From an uncultured Verrucomicrobiales bacterium (GTDB lineage Bacteria; Verrucomicrobiota; Verrucomicrobiia; Verrucomicrobiales; Akkermansiaceae), in assembly GCA_937905985.1 (NCBI GenBank), contig CALCWC010000030.1, positions 1-16,114 of the forward strand: DNA of 16,114 nucleotides, read 5' to 3'. Below, in pieces: positions 1 through 6,715 of the stretch (its first letter is position 1; each line of letters opens with the position of its first letter). The position numbers were made by a program, and so were the translations under genes. The notes under the pieces are model-generated. The model was not told the origin of the DNA, made no database searches, and was given only the letters and a program-made list of their open reading frames with translations.

Positions 1-138
1 TAACGGAGTCCCGCCGCATCGCGGCGGGGCGGATTCGGGGTCGGTTTGCCTACCACCTGTCTCGGCGTAGCCTTGGCGAAGACGGAACCACGCCCGTTCA
101 CACCAAGGGTTGCACCACTCTGAGCGTTTATATGGGAC
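1..138. repeat. Partial copy of a dispersed palindromic repeat
   Basis: The first 48 bases are nearly identical to 6556-6603, and an inverted relative lies at 6197-6233. The core is a hairpin, CCCGCCGC (10-17), a 3-nt loop, then GCGGCGGG (21-28). Further shared pieces are CTCGGCGTAGCCTT (61-74), GGCGAAGACGG (74-84), a 'caaggrttgcaccac' block (106-120) and a GAGCGTTT block (122-129). The shared pieces are rearranged relative to the 6.6-kb copy, so these are mosaic copies. The segment starts at the window edge, so its true left boundary is unknown. I see no gene in it; the short ORFs here are what GC-rich sequence gives by chance. Confidence 0.7.
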
Positions 139-159
139 GGCAGTGATGCTAAATTCAAA

Positions 160-175
160 ATGCCAAATTTGGCGA
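160..175 (-). terminator. Possible weak terminator after coaC
   Basis: The perfect 12-bp palindrome GCCAAATTTGGC (162-173) is followed on the minus strand by ATTTTGAATTT, downstream of the coaC stop. There is no real loop and the U-run is broken, so this is only a weak candidate. The rest of 139-221 shows nothing else I can support. Confidence 0.25.
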
Positions 176-221
176 ACTCACGCGCGGGGTAGTTGCTGCG
201 CGGGCGCTTCAAGGCGTGCGC

Positions 222-758
222 TTACGCGAGCGCGGCGAGGATGGCGTTCACAATCTGGTCCTCGTCCACCAGGCGGCCGGTACCGCTGTATCCGCAGGCG
301 AGGTCGCCCTGGGCGGGGCCGATGATTTTATGGTGGGGGCGCGCGGCGAGGATGGCCGCGTTCTCCTGCGTGGCGGGGTGTTCCCACATGGCGCCGTTCA
401 TGGCGGGGAAGAAAAGGACAGGCCCGCGGTAGGCGAGGTACAGGCTGGTAAGGGCGTTGGGAGCCAAGCCGCGCGCCATGCAGGCCATGGTGTTGGCGGA
501 GGCGGGAACGATGGCCAGCACGTCCGCCTTTTGCGCCAGCTCGATGTGCACCGGCACCCAGCCCTGCGTCTCGTCCTGGAAGGAGGATACCACGGGGTTG
601 CGTGAGAGAGTCATGAGCGTGAGCGGCGTGACGAACTGCAGCGCGGTGGGCGTGCACACGCAGTGCACCTCGTGACCGAGGTGCACCAGGCGCGACGCCA
701 CACCCGCCGCCTTGAACGCGGCAATCGAACCGGTGATGCCGAGAACGATGCTGGCCAT
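222..758 (-). CDS. coaC: Phosphopantothenoylcysteine decarboxylase (CoaC-type flavoprotein)
   Basis: This 178-aa HFCD-family flavoprotein is predicted to decarboxylate 4'-phosphopantothenoylcysteine to 4'-phosphopantetheine in coenzyme A synthesis, in the cytosol with FMN. Visible motifs in order: GITGSIAAFKA (residues 8-17, FMN phosphate loop), the HIELA stretch with the likely catalytic His71, PASANT (85-90), PAMNGAMW (118-125), and ACGYSGTG (154-161), which contains the conserved Cys of the substrate flap. The length fits the decarboxylase domain alone. Most bacteria fuse it to a CoaB synthetase as a protein of about 400 aa; no CoaB domain is present here. I start at the ATG at 758, because an upstream in-frame start at 809 would overlap ridA and add 17 non-conserved residues. 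It lies 22 bp after ridA and is probably co-transcribed. A related peptidyl-cysteine decarboxylase of the same fold is possible but less likely. Confidence 0.88.
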   Translation of the reverse strand: MASIVLGITGSIAAFKAAGVASRLVHLGHEVHCVCTPTALQFVTPLTLMTLSRNPVVSSFQDETQGWVPVHIELAQKADVLAIVPASANTMACMARGLAPNALTSLYLAYRGPVLFFPAMNGAMWEHPATQENAAILAARPHHKIIGPAQGDLACGYSGTGRLVDEDQIVNAILAALA

Positions 759-780
759 GGGATTGGGGGTTGCAAAAAGC

Positions 781-1254
781 TTACAGCTTGGCGGGGTCGA
801 ACTCAACAATCATGTTGATTTCCACCGCCACGCCCAGCGGAAGGCTTGCCACGCTCACCGCAGAGCGGGAGTGCGCCGCGGCGGGGCCCAGCAGCTCCAC
901 CAGAAGGTCGGACGCGCCGTTGATGACCTTTGCCTGGTCGGTGAACTCCGGCACGCTGTTGACAAATCCGTTGACGGCGACAATCTTGGTGAGGGCATCG
1001 AACGAGCCGCCGAGCTCCTCCTTGATGACGGCGAGGCGGTTGAGGATGGAAGCGGCGGCGGCCTTCTGGCCCAGCTCCACCGTCACGTCCTTGCCAAGCT
1101 TGCCGTAGTATGCATCCTCACCGTTGATGGAGATGCCGCCGGAAAGGTGCAGGCAGTTGCCGGTACGCACGCACTGCACATAAGAACCCACAGGCTTCGG
1201 CACGGGATAAAGCTTCAGCCCCTTCTGCTCCAAAAGTTCGTAATTGAATTCCAT
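781..1254 (-). CDS. RidA/YjgF-family protein (YjgF-like subgroup)
   Basis: 157 aa, slightly longer than classical RidA (about 130 aa), which fits the subgroup with an extended N-terminus. RidA proteins hydrolyse reactive enamine/imine intermediates released by PLP enzymes; the substrate here is unknown. The C-terminal signature HSRSAVSVASLPLGVAVEIN (residues 128-147) includes Arg130, at the position of the carboxylate-binding arginine of active family members. LHLSGGIS (35-42) is the typical early beta strand. I start at the ATG at 1254; an upstream GTG/ATG extension to 1299 would run through its own promoter. AGGGG sits just before the start, but the promoter lies so close that the mRNA is probably leaderless. 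It heads a two-gene unit with coaC. Family membership is confident; the exact function is not. Confidence 0.85.
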   Translation of the reverse strand: MEFNYELLEQKGLKLYPVPKPVGSYVQCVRTGNCLHLSGGISINGEDAYYGKLGKDVTVELGQKAAAASILNRLAVIKEELGGSFDALTKIVAVNGFVNSVPEFTDQAKVINGASDLLVELLGPAAAHSRSAVSVASLPLGVAVEINMIVEFDPAKL

Positions 1255-1260
1255 GCCCCT

Positions 1261-1289
1261 AGGGTACACCATTTTGGGCTTTGGTGCAA
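1261..1289 (-). promoter_or_regulatory. Promoter of ridA-coaC, abutting the start codon
   Basis: On the minus strand, TTGCAC (1289-1284), a 17-bp spacer, then TACCCT (1266-1261) match the sigma70-type layout. The -10 match is modest. Only six bases separate the -10 from the ATG at 1254, so transcription would start at or next to the A of the start codon. Confidence 0.5.
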
Positions 1290-1306
1290 GCCCACACATT
1301 TTCTAT

Positions 1307-1334
1307 TTGACTTCCGGGGGGGATGCGCGATAAT
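1307..1334 (+). promoter_or_regulatory. Promoter of the thioredoxin-fold gene, abutting its ATG
   Basis: TTGACT (1307-1312), a 16-bp spacer and GATAAT (1329-1334) are followed by six bases and the ATG at 1341. This implies a leaderless transcript. It is divergent from the ridA promoter, with both packed into 86 bp. Confidence 0.6.
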
Positions 1335-1340
1335 GGAACC

Positions 1341-2360
1341 ATGAAAAAGCAATATCTTTTTTTAGCCCTGTGCGGATGCATGATGCTGGCGGTGGAGCCG
1401 GCCGTGGCAGCCGGCGCAACCAATTCCCCCAAGACGGTGAAAAAGGAAAAGGCCGCTGATGCCGAGAAGGCCCCGGCCTCACCCGAGCTGGTGGCCGCCC
1501 GCCAGCGGCTCAAGGATGCACAGGCCGCCATGGACAAATTCCAGAAGGAGAAGAAGGCCCGCTCCAAGGTGAAGCCCAAGTGGTTCAAAGATGCCGACAA
1601 GGCCTTTGCGGAAGCCAAGAAGCACAACCTGCCGGTGTGGTGCGTGTATTCCGACCCGCCCACCTGCGGCATTTGCCAGATGTTTGAAAAGGAAGTCATC
1701 AACAGCGGCCCCGTCAAGAACGCCAGGGGCGCCTACATTGGCTACATCTCCAACACCCCGCTGCCGGAATACAAGTGTACCGCCAAGCCCTACGGATACC
1801 TCTTCACGCCGGACAAGAAGCCCATGATTCCCCTGCCCTACATGAGCACCAAGCCCGCCAAGGACTACGCCGCGCGCTTGCAGGAGTACTCCGCCAAGGT
1901 CATCGAGAAGCAGGAAAAGCAGGTTACCCGCGAGCTGGAATACTCCAAGAAGCTGGTGGCCGCCCTTGCCGCCGGCCAGCCCGCACCGGAGGAGGAACCG
2001 GACGAGGAGGAAGAGGCGGAAATGCAGCAGCAGCAGCAGCAGACCAGGCCCGGCTACGGCCCCATGCCGCCCCGCCGCCCCATGCCGCAGCAGTACGATG
2101 ACGAGGAAGACGCGGGTGAAACGCCTTCACGCCCCGGCTACGGCCCCACTCCCCAGCGCCGCCCCATGCCGCAGCAGTACGATGACGAGGAAGAGGCGGG
2201 TGAAACGCCTTCACGCCCCGGCTACGGCCCCACCCCCCAGCGCCGCCCCATGCCGCAGTACGACGACGAGGAAGAGGCGGGTGAAACGCCCTCACGCCCC
2301 GGCTACGGCCCCGCTCCCCAGCGCCGCCCCATGCCGCAGCAATACGACAGCGAGGAGTAA
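1341..2360 (+). CDS. Secreted thioredoxin-fold protein with repetitive Pro/Gln/acidic tail
   Basis: 339 aa. An N-terminal signal peptide (about residues 1-24, ending AVAA) predicts export; LCGC at 10-13 is a poor lipobox, so I favour signal peptidase I. A charged linker with coiled-coil character (about 47-80) precedes a thioredoxin-like domain (about 81-185) with the redox motif C109-G-I-C112. The order 'W..DADKAFAEAKKHNLPV' before the CxxC matches DUF255/thioredoxin_7-like proteins. The C-terminus holds six glutamines (229-234) and four near-identical 27-28-aa repeats built around RPGYGPxPQRRPMPQ and an acidic YDDEEEAGETPS. The tail is probably disordered. I start at the ATG at 1341 because the upstream in-frame ATG at 1323 lies inside the promoter. 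It is transcribed alone and ends at a hairpin. The likely role is a periplasmic or surface redox or scaffold protein; substrates are unknown. Confidence 0.8.
   Translation: MKKQYLFLALCGCMMLAVEPAVAAGATNSPKTVKKEKAADAEKAPASPELVAARQRLKDAQAAMDKFQKEKKARSKVKPKWFKDADKAFAEAKKHNLPVWCVYSDPPTCGICQMFEKEVINSGPVKNARGAYIGYISNTPLPEYKCTAKPYGYLFTPDKKPMIPLPYMSTKPAKDYAARLQEYSAKVIEKQEKQVTRELEYSKKLVAALAAGQPAPEEEPDEEEEAEMQQQQQQTRPGYGPMPPRRPMPQQYDDEEDAGETPSRPGYGPTPQRRPMPQQYDDEEEAGETPSRPGYGPTPQRRPMPQYDDEEEAGETPSRPGYGPAPQRRPMPQQYDSEE
2025..2357 (+). repeat. Intragenic tandem repeats: (CAG)6 then 84/81-bp units
   Basis: A (CAG)6 tract at 2025-2042 is followed from 2046 by three full units (84, 84 and 81 bp) and a shorter final unit of about 63 bp. 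One unit lacks one Gln codon (PMPQ-YDD instead of PMPQQYDD). Nucleotide identity between units is high, including synonymous positions, which suggests recent slippage or recombination. Every unit is a multiple of 3, so copy changes would keep the frame. Confidence 0.85.
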
Positions 2361-2389
2361 AGCCCAGGCAACAGCTTTCCCATAACACA

Positions 2390-2418
2390 AGCCCGGCTGG
2401 CATTCCGCCAGCCGGGCT
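2390..2418. terminator. Convergent hairpin between the 1341 gene and the FHA gene
   Basis: A perfect 12-bp stem, AGCCCGGCTGGC (2390-2401) and GCCAGCCGGGCT (2407-2418), has a 5-nt loop. It lies between two convergent genes, so it could end transcripts from both sides. Neither side has a convincing U-run, so it may act as a weak intrinsic terminator or a 3'-end stabiliser. Confidence 0.65.
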
Positions 2419-2453
2419 AAATAGTACCCAGTACTTAGTGCCTGGTAAATCCT

Positions 2454-3338
2454 TTATCCTTCCTGCGTGGTGACGTACACGTAGGCGGCAGCCCAGCGGT
2501 TGGTTCCGCAACGGGAGATGGTCTGCATGAGAACGGATGCGGGGTTGGGGGCAGAGCCCATGGCCAGCAGGGTCTTGTTGAACTCCTGGGCAAAGTTGCA
2601 GGGAGCGCCGCATGCCACGGCCATCACCAGGTCCTGCCCCACGGGAAGGCCCACCACCAGCTCGTCGTCCGCATTGGTGGGAAGCATGACCTCCACGCCC
2701 GCGGGCAGATGGGCGGGAGCCTCCGTCTCCTCCGCAGGCACCAGAAGGTAGGCGTTGCCCAGGGAATCGAACTGCACGAGGTACACCTCGCATTCCTCCG
2801 GGCTGGTGACCTTGAACTTCAGGATGGAACCGGGCGTGAGCACGGAATCCAGCGTGTGCATCTGCAAATCAAGTGCAAACTCGTACGGCAGGCCGAACTC
2901 TGTGGCGGGCATGCCCTGGTAGGCCAGGCGGTCCTTGTCCGCAGTGCGCAGCTGGTGCTGCACGGGAGCGGCACCCGCGCGCTTGGTGGCCAGGGCCGGG
3001 GTCTTCGCCTTGCCGGGGCGGGCCTGACGCTGGGCGGGAGCTTCCTTCTCCAGGCAGAGGGTGCAGTTGCCCACGCTGTAGACGCGGCCGGGCTGCATGG
3101 TCTCCTCCATGATCTTGTTGCCGCCAACGGTGATGCCGGTGGGGGACATGTTGTCGCGAATGACGATGTTGCCGTTGCTGCGGGTGATGATGCAGTGCTT
3201 GTCGGCAAGCTCCTCGTCATCGGGCACGGAGATTTTGCAGACATCGGAGCGGCCGACCATCCAGATGGCACCATCCTCCAGGTCAAGGGTGATGAGCTGC
3301 TGGTGGCCGTTGGGCTTGGTGAGTTTGAGGATGTTCAT
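2454..3338 (-). CDS. FHA-domain protein with DUF4384-like C-terminus
   Basis: 294 aa, no signal peptide. The N-terminal forkhead-associated domain (about 1-97) shows GR30-S31, then H48 in DKHCIITR, then RDNMSPTGITVGG (61-73). These are the phosphothreonine-binding landmarks, although the usual Asn of the 'NGT' turn is replaced. A basic linker (about 98-135, rich in Ala, Lys, Arg and Pro) leads to a C-terminal domain (about 150-294). Its pattern, TPGSILKFKVTSP then YLVQFDSLGNAYLLVP then LPVGQDLVMAVA, resembles DUF4384, which is often found with kinases and secretion-related proteins. The start overlaps the vWA stop as ATGA, so the two are translationally coupled. It is the last gene of the ankyrin-vWA-FHA operon. 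A plausible role is reading a phosphorylation state, possibly on an operon partner; no kinase is seen in the window. Confidence 0.8.
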   Translation of the reverse strand: MNILKLTKPNGHQQLITLDLEDGAIWMVGRSDVCKISVPDDEELADKHCIITRSNGNIVIRDNMSPTGITVGGNKIMEETMQPGRVYSVGNCTLCLEKEAPAQRQARPGKAKTPALATKRAGAAPVQHQLRTADKDRLAYQGMPATEFGLPYEFALDLQMHTLDSVLTPGSILKFKVTSPEECEVYLVQFDSLGNAYLLVPAEETEAPAHLPAGVEVMLPTNADDELVVGLPVGQDLVMAVACGAPCNFAQEFNKTLLAMGSAPNPASVLMQTISRCGTNRWAAAYVYVTTQEG

Positions 3339-4798
3339 GACTTGAGTTCGATACCTTTTTCTTGAGCCTGGATGCGGAGGGCGCGGAGGGCCTTGCCGCA
3401 GAAACCGCTGCCGGCACCGGCGGCGTTCAAGTAGTTGCGCAGGGCCTTGCTGCGGGTCTCCGCGGCATCCTGCAGGCGGGACACGGCCTCAGAGTTGCTC
3501 AGCCCGCGCAGGTCCTTGGGCAGGTTGCCCGGACCGCCGATGACTTCCAGGGAGAACTCGTCCTCGTAGCGGCGGCAAAGCTCCACCAAATCCCAGTCGT
3601 AGCTGCGGATCAGCAGCTCGGAGTTGTCAGCCAGCCAATCGTTGATTTCGCCCTGCTTCTTGGGCATGGCGGGACGGGAGGCGTACTCCTTCATGCAGCG
3701 GGCCTGAGCATCCGGGCCGCCCATGGCCATCACGGGCACATCCCACAGAGCCTTGGCGGCCGCGTGCAGCTTGGCATCGTCCGGGGAACCGGCGGGCGTG
3801 GTGCCGTCCATGGTGATGACGAGGCCCATGCCGTCGGCGTAGGATGCGGCATCAGCCCATTCCTTGCCTTCCGGGGTCATGAGAGCTTCCTCCTCCATGC
3901 CGGGGTAGCAGTAAATGGTGTTGACGATGATATCCTTTCGCTTGGCCTTGTTCATGGCGGTGCGGTAGTCAAGCGAGCCCTGCTTGAAATCCTCGTTGCC
4001 TGCAATGAAGATAATCTTGAGGATATCCTGGCGGTCGCGCATGTTCCACTCGAAGTTGTTGAGGGCGAAATCGATGACCTCGCCGCAGGGTTCCACAGCA
4101 CCGTCACACTGGATTTCCTTGAGCTTGGAGCGCATGGACTTCACATCCGTGGTGAACGGGGTGAGCACGCGCGGGGCGCCGTTGTCCATGGCCTGGCCGT
4201 ACACCACGATGCCCAGGTTCACGCGGGCCTTCTTGCCGTTCAGGCGGCAGCGGGTCATGGTGTTCACCAGCATGTTCAGGGAATCCGCCACCTCCACGAA
4301 CAGTTGGTCCATGGAGCCGGAGGCGTCCAGGCAGAGCACCACCTGCACGTCATCGTTCAGGCCCTTGCCACCGCCGTCACCCTTGCCGTTGCCGGTGCCG
4401 GTACCGTGGCCGAAGCCGGAGCCGTCGAAGCCCATGCCGTCACCCTCGCCGAGGCCGTTGCCCACGCCGAAGCTGGGCACATCCACGTCCACCTGGGCCA
4501 TCACCACGGCAGAAACGCCTGTGGAGACAATGACCGCGGGGTTGATATCCGGGGAAGGCGCGGCCGCGCGGGAGGACATCTCCTCCTCGGAGGGGGGCTT
4601 GGGAACGTCGGAATTGTTGGGCGGGGGAGTGTAGGTGATGAACTCCGCGGGTTCCTCCTTGGAGAAGAGGATGACAACGAAGTACATGATGAGACCGCCC
4701 AGGACGAGGACGGTGAGGGCGGAGAGCAGGGAGGAGATGATCATCCTCTTGCGGCGCTCCGCCAGGAGCTTGCCTTTTCTGCGAACATGAATGGCCAT
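3335..4798 (-). CDS. Membrane-anchored von Willebrand factor A protein
   Basis: 487 aa. A basic cytoplasmic N-terminus (1-18) precedes one transmembrane helix (about 19-46). Next come a Pro-rich segment with YTPPP and DVPKPPS (about 56-70), a TonB-like layout, and a very Gly-rich linker (about 110-147). The vWA domain begins at VQVVLCLDASGSM, giving the MIDAS motif D158-A-S160-G-S162, with T216/T217 as the likely second-site Thr. IFIAGNED (263-270) stands where most vWA domains have a 'TDG'-like third motif. Related vWA proteins of this type carry an 'IFIAGNE' signature, as far as I recall. The C-terminal region (about 360-487) is uncharacterised and helical. The Met/Gly-rich repeat region is encoded at 4360-4470. 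It lies 21 bp after the ankyrin gene and overlaps the FHA gene by 4 bp. The likely topology is a periplasmic vWA domain binding envelope partners through metal. Confidence 0.82.
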   Translation of the reverse strand: MAIHVRRKGKLLAERRKRMIISSLLSALTVLVLGGLIMYFVVILFSKEEPAEFITYTPPPNNSDVPKPPSEEEMSSRAAAPSPDINPAVIVSTGVSAVVMAQVDVDVPSFGVGNGLGEGDGMGFDGSGFGHGTGTGNGKGDGGGKGLNDDVQVVLCLDASGSMDQLFVEVADSLNMLVNTMTRCRLNGKKARVNLGIVVYGQAMDNGAPRVLTPFTTDVKSMRSKLKEIQCDGAVEPCGEVIDFALNNFEWNMRDRQDILKIIFIAGNEDFKQGSLDYRTAMNKAKRKDIIVNTIYCYPGMEEEALMTPEGKEWADAASYADGMGLVITMDGTTPAGSPDDAKLHAAAKALWDVPVMAMGGPDAQARCMKEYASRPAMPKKQGEINDWLADNSELLIRSYDWDLVELCRRYEDEFSLEVIGGPGNLPKDLRGLSNSEAVSRLQDAAETRSKALRNYLNAAGAGSGFCGKALRALRIQAQEKGIELKS

Positions 4799-4819
4799 AA
4801 TGAGAGAATGGGTAAGGAG

Positions 4820-6082
4820 TTATTTAGCGGGAGCGGATTTGAGGATCTGCTCAATTTCGGAGTTCTTGATTTGCTGGGCGTAGTACACGGCATCGTGGCC
4901 GGCCTTGTCCGCGGCCTTGGCGCGGTTGGCGGAAATCTTTTCCAGCACGTGCTGCACCATGGCGGGCTTGCCGCTGAGAGCGGCGTGAATGAGGGCGGTT
5001 TCGCCCGCGGAGTTCGTGTTGTCAATCTTCGCGCCCTTGCCTACCAGGTAGTCGTAGATTTCCACGTTGCCGCGGCGTGCCGCCTCGAACAGGGGCAGGT
5101 TGCCCAGGGAATCCTCACGGTTGATGGCGGTGGGAATTCCCTCCGCCACGGTCTGCACCACTTCCTTGGAGGCCACGCGCGCCGCCAGGTTCATGAGGCT
5201 CACACCGCCCATCTCCATGCGCTGCGCGGCACCGCCTGCGCCCTGAATGAACGCCTTGACCACCTCCGGCTTGCAGTGGGTCATCAGGTATTCCATGGGG
5301 TGCATGCCGTTGACGAAGGCCTGGTCGGAGGGGATGCCTGCAGCCAGAAGGGCCGAGACGATATCCGGGTTCTGCTTGCGCAGGGCCAGCTCCAGCAGCG
5401 GGGTGCCGTCCGTCATCTGCACCTTGAGGCGCGGGTTGAACGTGAGCATGGTACGCACCAGGGCGGCGTTGCCGCTCTTGATGAACAAGCCGAGGGGCGG
5501 GTTGCCGCGCACCAGCTGGTTGGGGGAAACGCCGCTGGCCATCAGGCTTTCCGTCAGCTTCTCGTCGGCGTCCGCCACGGCGTCCTCCCACTGCGCGGAG
5601 AGGTGCTGGATGATGACGGAACCGCCGCCGTTGCGCTCATGCCACACGGCCGTGCGGCCCATGCGGTCCAGGATGGACAGGTCCGGCGCGGGGGAGTTCT
5701 TCAGGATGAGGGAAACGACCTCATCGTTGCCGCTGTCCGCGGCGCGCATGATGAGCGTGCAACCCTCCTTGTCCTGAACATCGATACCCTCTGAGGCCAC
5801 GCGGCGCAGCAGCTCCTTCACCTTGGCGGTGGCGGAGGTCATGCGGGATTTTTCATCGCGGATCTGCCGCTGCAGATTGCGCTTGGCATCGTTGTAGTCT
5901 TTCTTGGGTCTGGAGTCTTTCTCCTGTTCCAGCGCTTCCAGGTTCTCCTGCAAGTGCTCCAGCACATCGCTGTGGCCAAGCTTGCTGAGGATGAGCTTCT
6001 CGTCAATTCCGCTGGATGTGCCGGTACCCACCGTGAGCGCCAGTGCCAAGAACGTGTAAAAGAGTTTTCGCTTGAAAAGCAT
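4820..6082 (-). CDS. Exported ankyrin-repeat protein
   Basis: 420 aa. The N-terminus (MLFKRKLFYTFLALALTV) is a basic and hydrophobic signal sequence, with the cleavage site uncertain around residues 20-25. A coiled-coil-like segment (about 38-95, rich in Glu/Lys/Gln) precedes ankyrin repeats with the usual 'G.T.L..A...G...VV..LL' pattern. Clear ones are near 103-130, 210-265 and 325-400, for example LGNLPLFEAARRGNVEIYDY and AGETALIHAALSGKPAMV. Ankyrin repeats bind proteins and have no enzyme activity of their own. It is the first gene of the operon, with its own promoter six bases upstream of the ATG at 6082. The context suggests a periplasmic scaffold working with the anchored vWA protein. 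The partner is unknown. Confidence 0.82.
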   Translation of the reverse strand: MLFKRKLFYTFLALALTVGTGTSSGIDEKLILSKLGHSDVLEHLQENLEALEQEKDSRPKKDYNDAKRNLQRQIRDEKSRMTSATAKVKELLRRVASEGIDVQDKEGCTLIMRAADSGNDEVVSLILKNSPAPDLSILDRMGRTAVWHERNGGGSVIIQHLSAQWEDAVADADEKLTESLMASGVSPNQLVRGNPPLGLFIKSGNAALVRTMLTFNPRLKVQMTDGTPLLELALRKQNPDIVSALLAAGIPSDQAFVNGMHPMEYLMTHCKPEVVKAFIQGAGGAAQRMEMGGVSLMNLAARVASKEVVQTVAEGIPTAINREDSLGNLPLFEAARRGNVEIYDYLVGKGAKIDNTNSAGETALIHAALSGKPAMVQHVLEKISANRAKAADKAGHDAVYYAQQIKNSEIEQILKSAPAK

Positions 6083-6088
6083 ACGGAG

Positions 6089-6117
6089 AGGCTACCATAC
6101 CGCGCGCGCATCGTCAA
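6089..6117 (-). promoter_or_regulatory. Promoter of the ankyrin-vWA-FHA operon
   Basis: On the minus strand, TTGACG (6117-6112), a 17-bp spacer and TAGCCT (6094-6089) are followed by six bases and the ATG at 6082. The spacing equals that at ridA and at the 1341 gene. It predicts a leaderless mRNA. Confidence 0.5.
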
Positions 6118-6196
6118 CAATATAATGCAGGGCTTGTGCAATTATTCCACATGTGTCCCAATTGTTTTTTGGAAGGGGCGTGATTGGTGAGCAAAT

Positions 6197-6233
6197 CGCC
6201 CCCGAATCCGCCCCGCCGTTCGGCGGGACTCCG
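6197..6233 (-). repeat. Inverted copy of the 1-48 palindromic repeat
   Basis: The reverse complement reads CGGAGTCCCGCCG, a short loop, then GGCGGGGCGGATTCGG, matching 4-40 and 6559-6595 apart from a shortened loop. With 6556-6603 it forms an inverted pair inside the MITE-like block. Confidence 0.75.
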
Positions 6234-6258
6234 TGCCGAAACGTCCAACGTGGTTGTC

Positions 6259-6583
6259 CCCAACCCTCACGGGTTGGGCTACCGGTCTGGTCGCCATTTC
6301 ATGGCTTCAAGTTAGCCGCGCCTGTCGGCGCGGAGACGACAAGTTTCATCTGGCATACTGCCAGATGAAACGTTTGCGCCGTGCATGCCCACAGCGTATG
6401 TTTGGGTGACGGTGCGGCTGTGTTTCCACCCGCGCCCATTGGGCGCGTCACCTTTTCTCCGCGCCGTGAGGCGCGCGTATAAGGAGCCATCCCGATGGCG
6501 ACTCAAGGTTAGCCACGGGCGGAAGCCCGTGGGGTGTCCCCCTCCGCACTTGCACTAACGGAGTCCCGCCGCATGGCGGCGGG
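6259..6583. repeat. Cluster of eight consecutive small hairpins
   Basis: Eight hairpins, each with perfect arms and a short loop: 6259-6278 (8 bp, loop TCAC); 6316-6333 (7 bp, TGTC); 6343-6371 (13 bp, TAC; arm GTTTCATCTGGCA); 6431-6447 (7 bp, ATT); 6461-6474 (5 bp, GTGA); 6486-6499 (5 bp, CCCG); 6513-6532 (8 bp, GGAA; arm CCACGGGC); 6565-6583 (8 bp, ATG). A larger pairing, GGTGACG (6405-6411) with CGTCACC (6446-6452), encloses one of them. The density is far above chance and resembles concatenated REP-like palindromes. Confidence 0.8.
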
Positions 6584-6715
6584 GCGGATTCGGGGTCGGT
6601 TCGCATTCCCACCACGCTCGTTACCTCCAAGGATTGCACCACCCGCAGGCCTCGGCGTAGCCCTGAAAGACTCGGCGTAGCTTTAGCGAGATGGGTTGGC
6701 GAAGACGGGTCCGAG
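6556..6715 (+). repeat. Second direct copy of the 1-138 dispersed repeat
   Basis: 6556-6603 matches 1-48 with about two differences. It is followed by 'ccaaggattgcaccacc' (6632-6648), two CTCGGCGTAGC units (6651 and 6670) and TTGGCGAAGACGG (6697-6709). The same modules occur in a different order at the left edge of the window. It lies inside the MITE-like block and contains no gene. Confidence 0.75.

Noticed and set aside
1323..1340. N-terminal extension of the thioredoxin-fold gene
   Set aside because: The upstream ATG lies inside the predicted promoter, and the downstream ATG begins a proper signal peptide.
3362..5794. 810-codon open frame on the plus strand
   Set aside because: It is antisense to the vWA and ankyrin genes, is rich in His/Gly/Val/Ala typical of GC-rich shadow frames, has no domain I recognise, and the opposite strand has clear domains and coupled starts.
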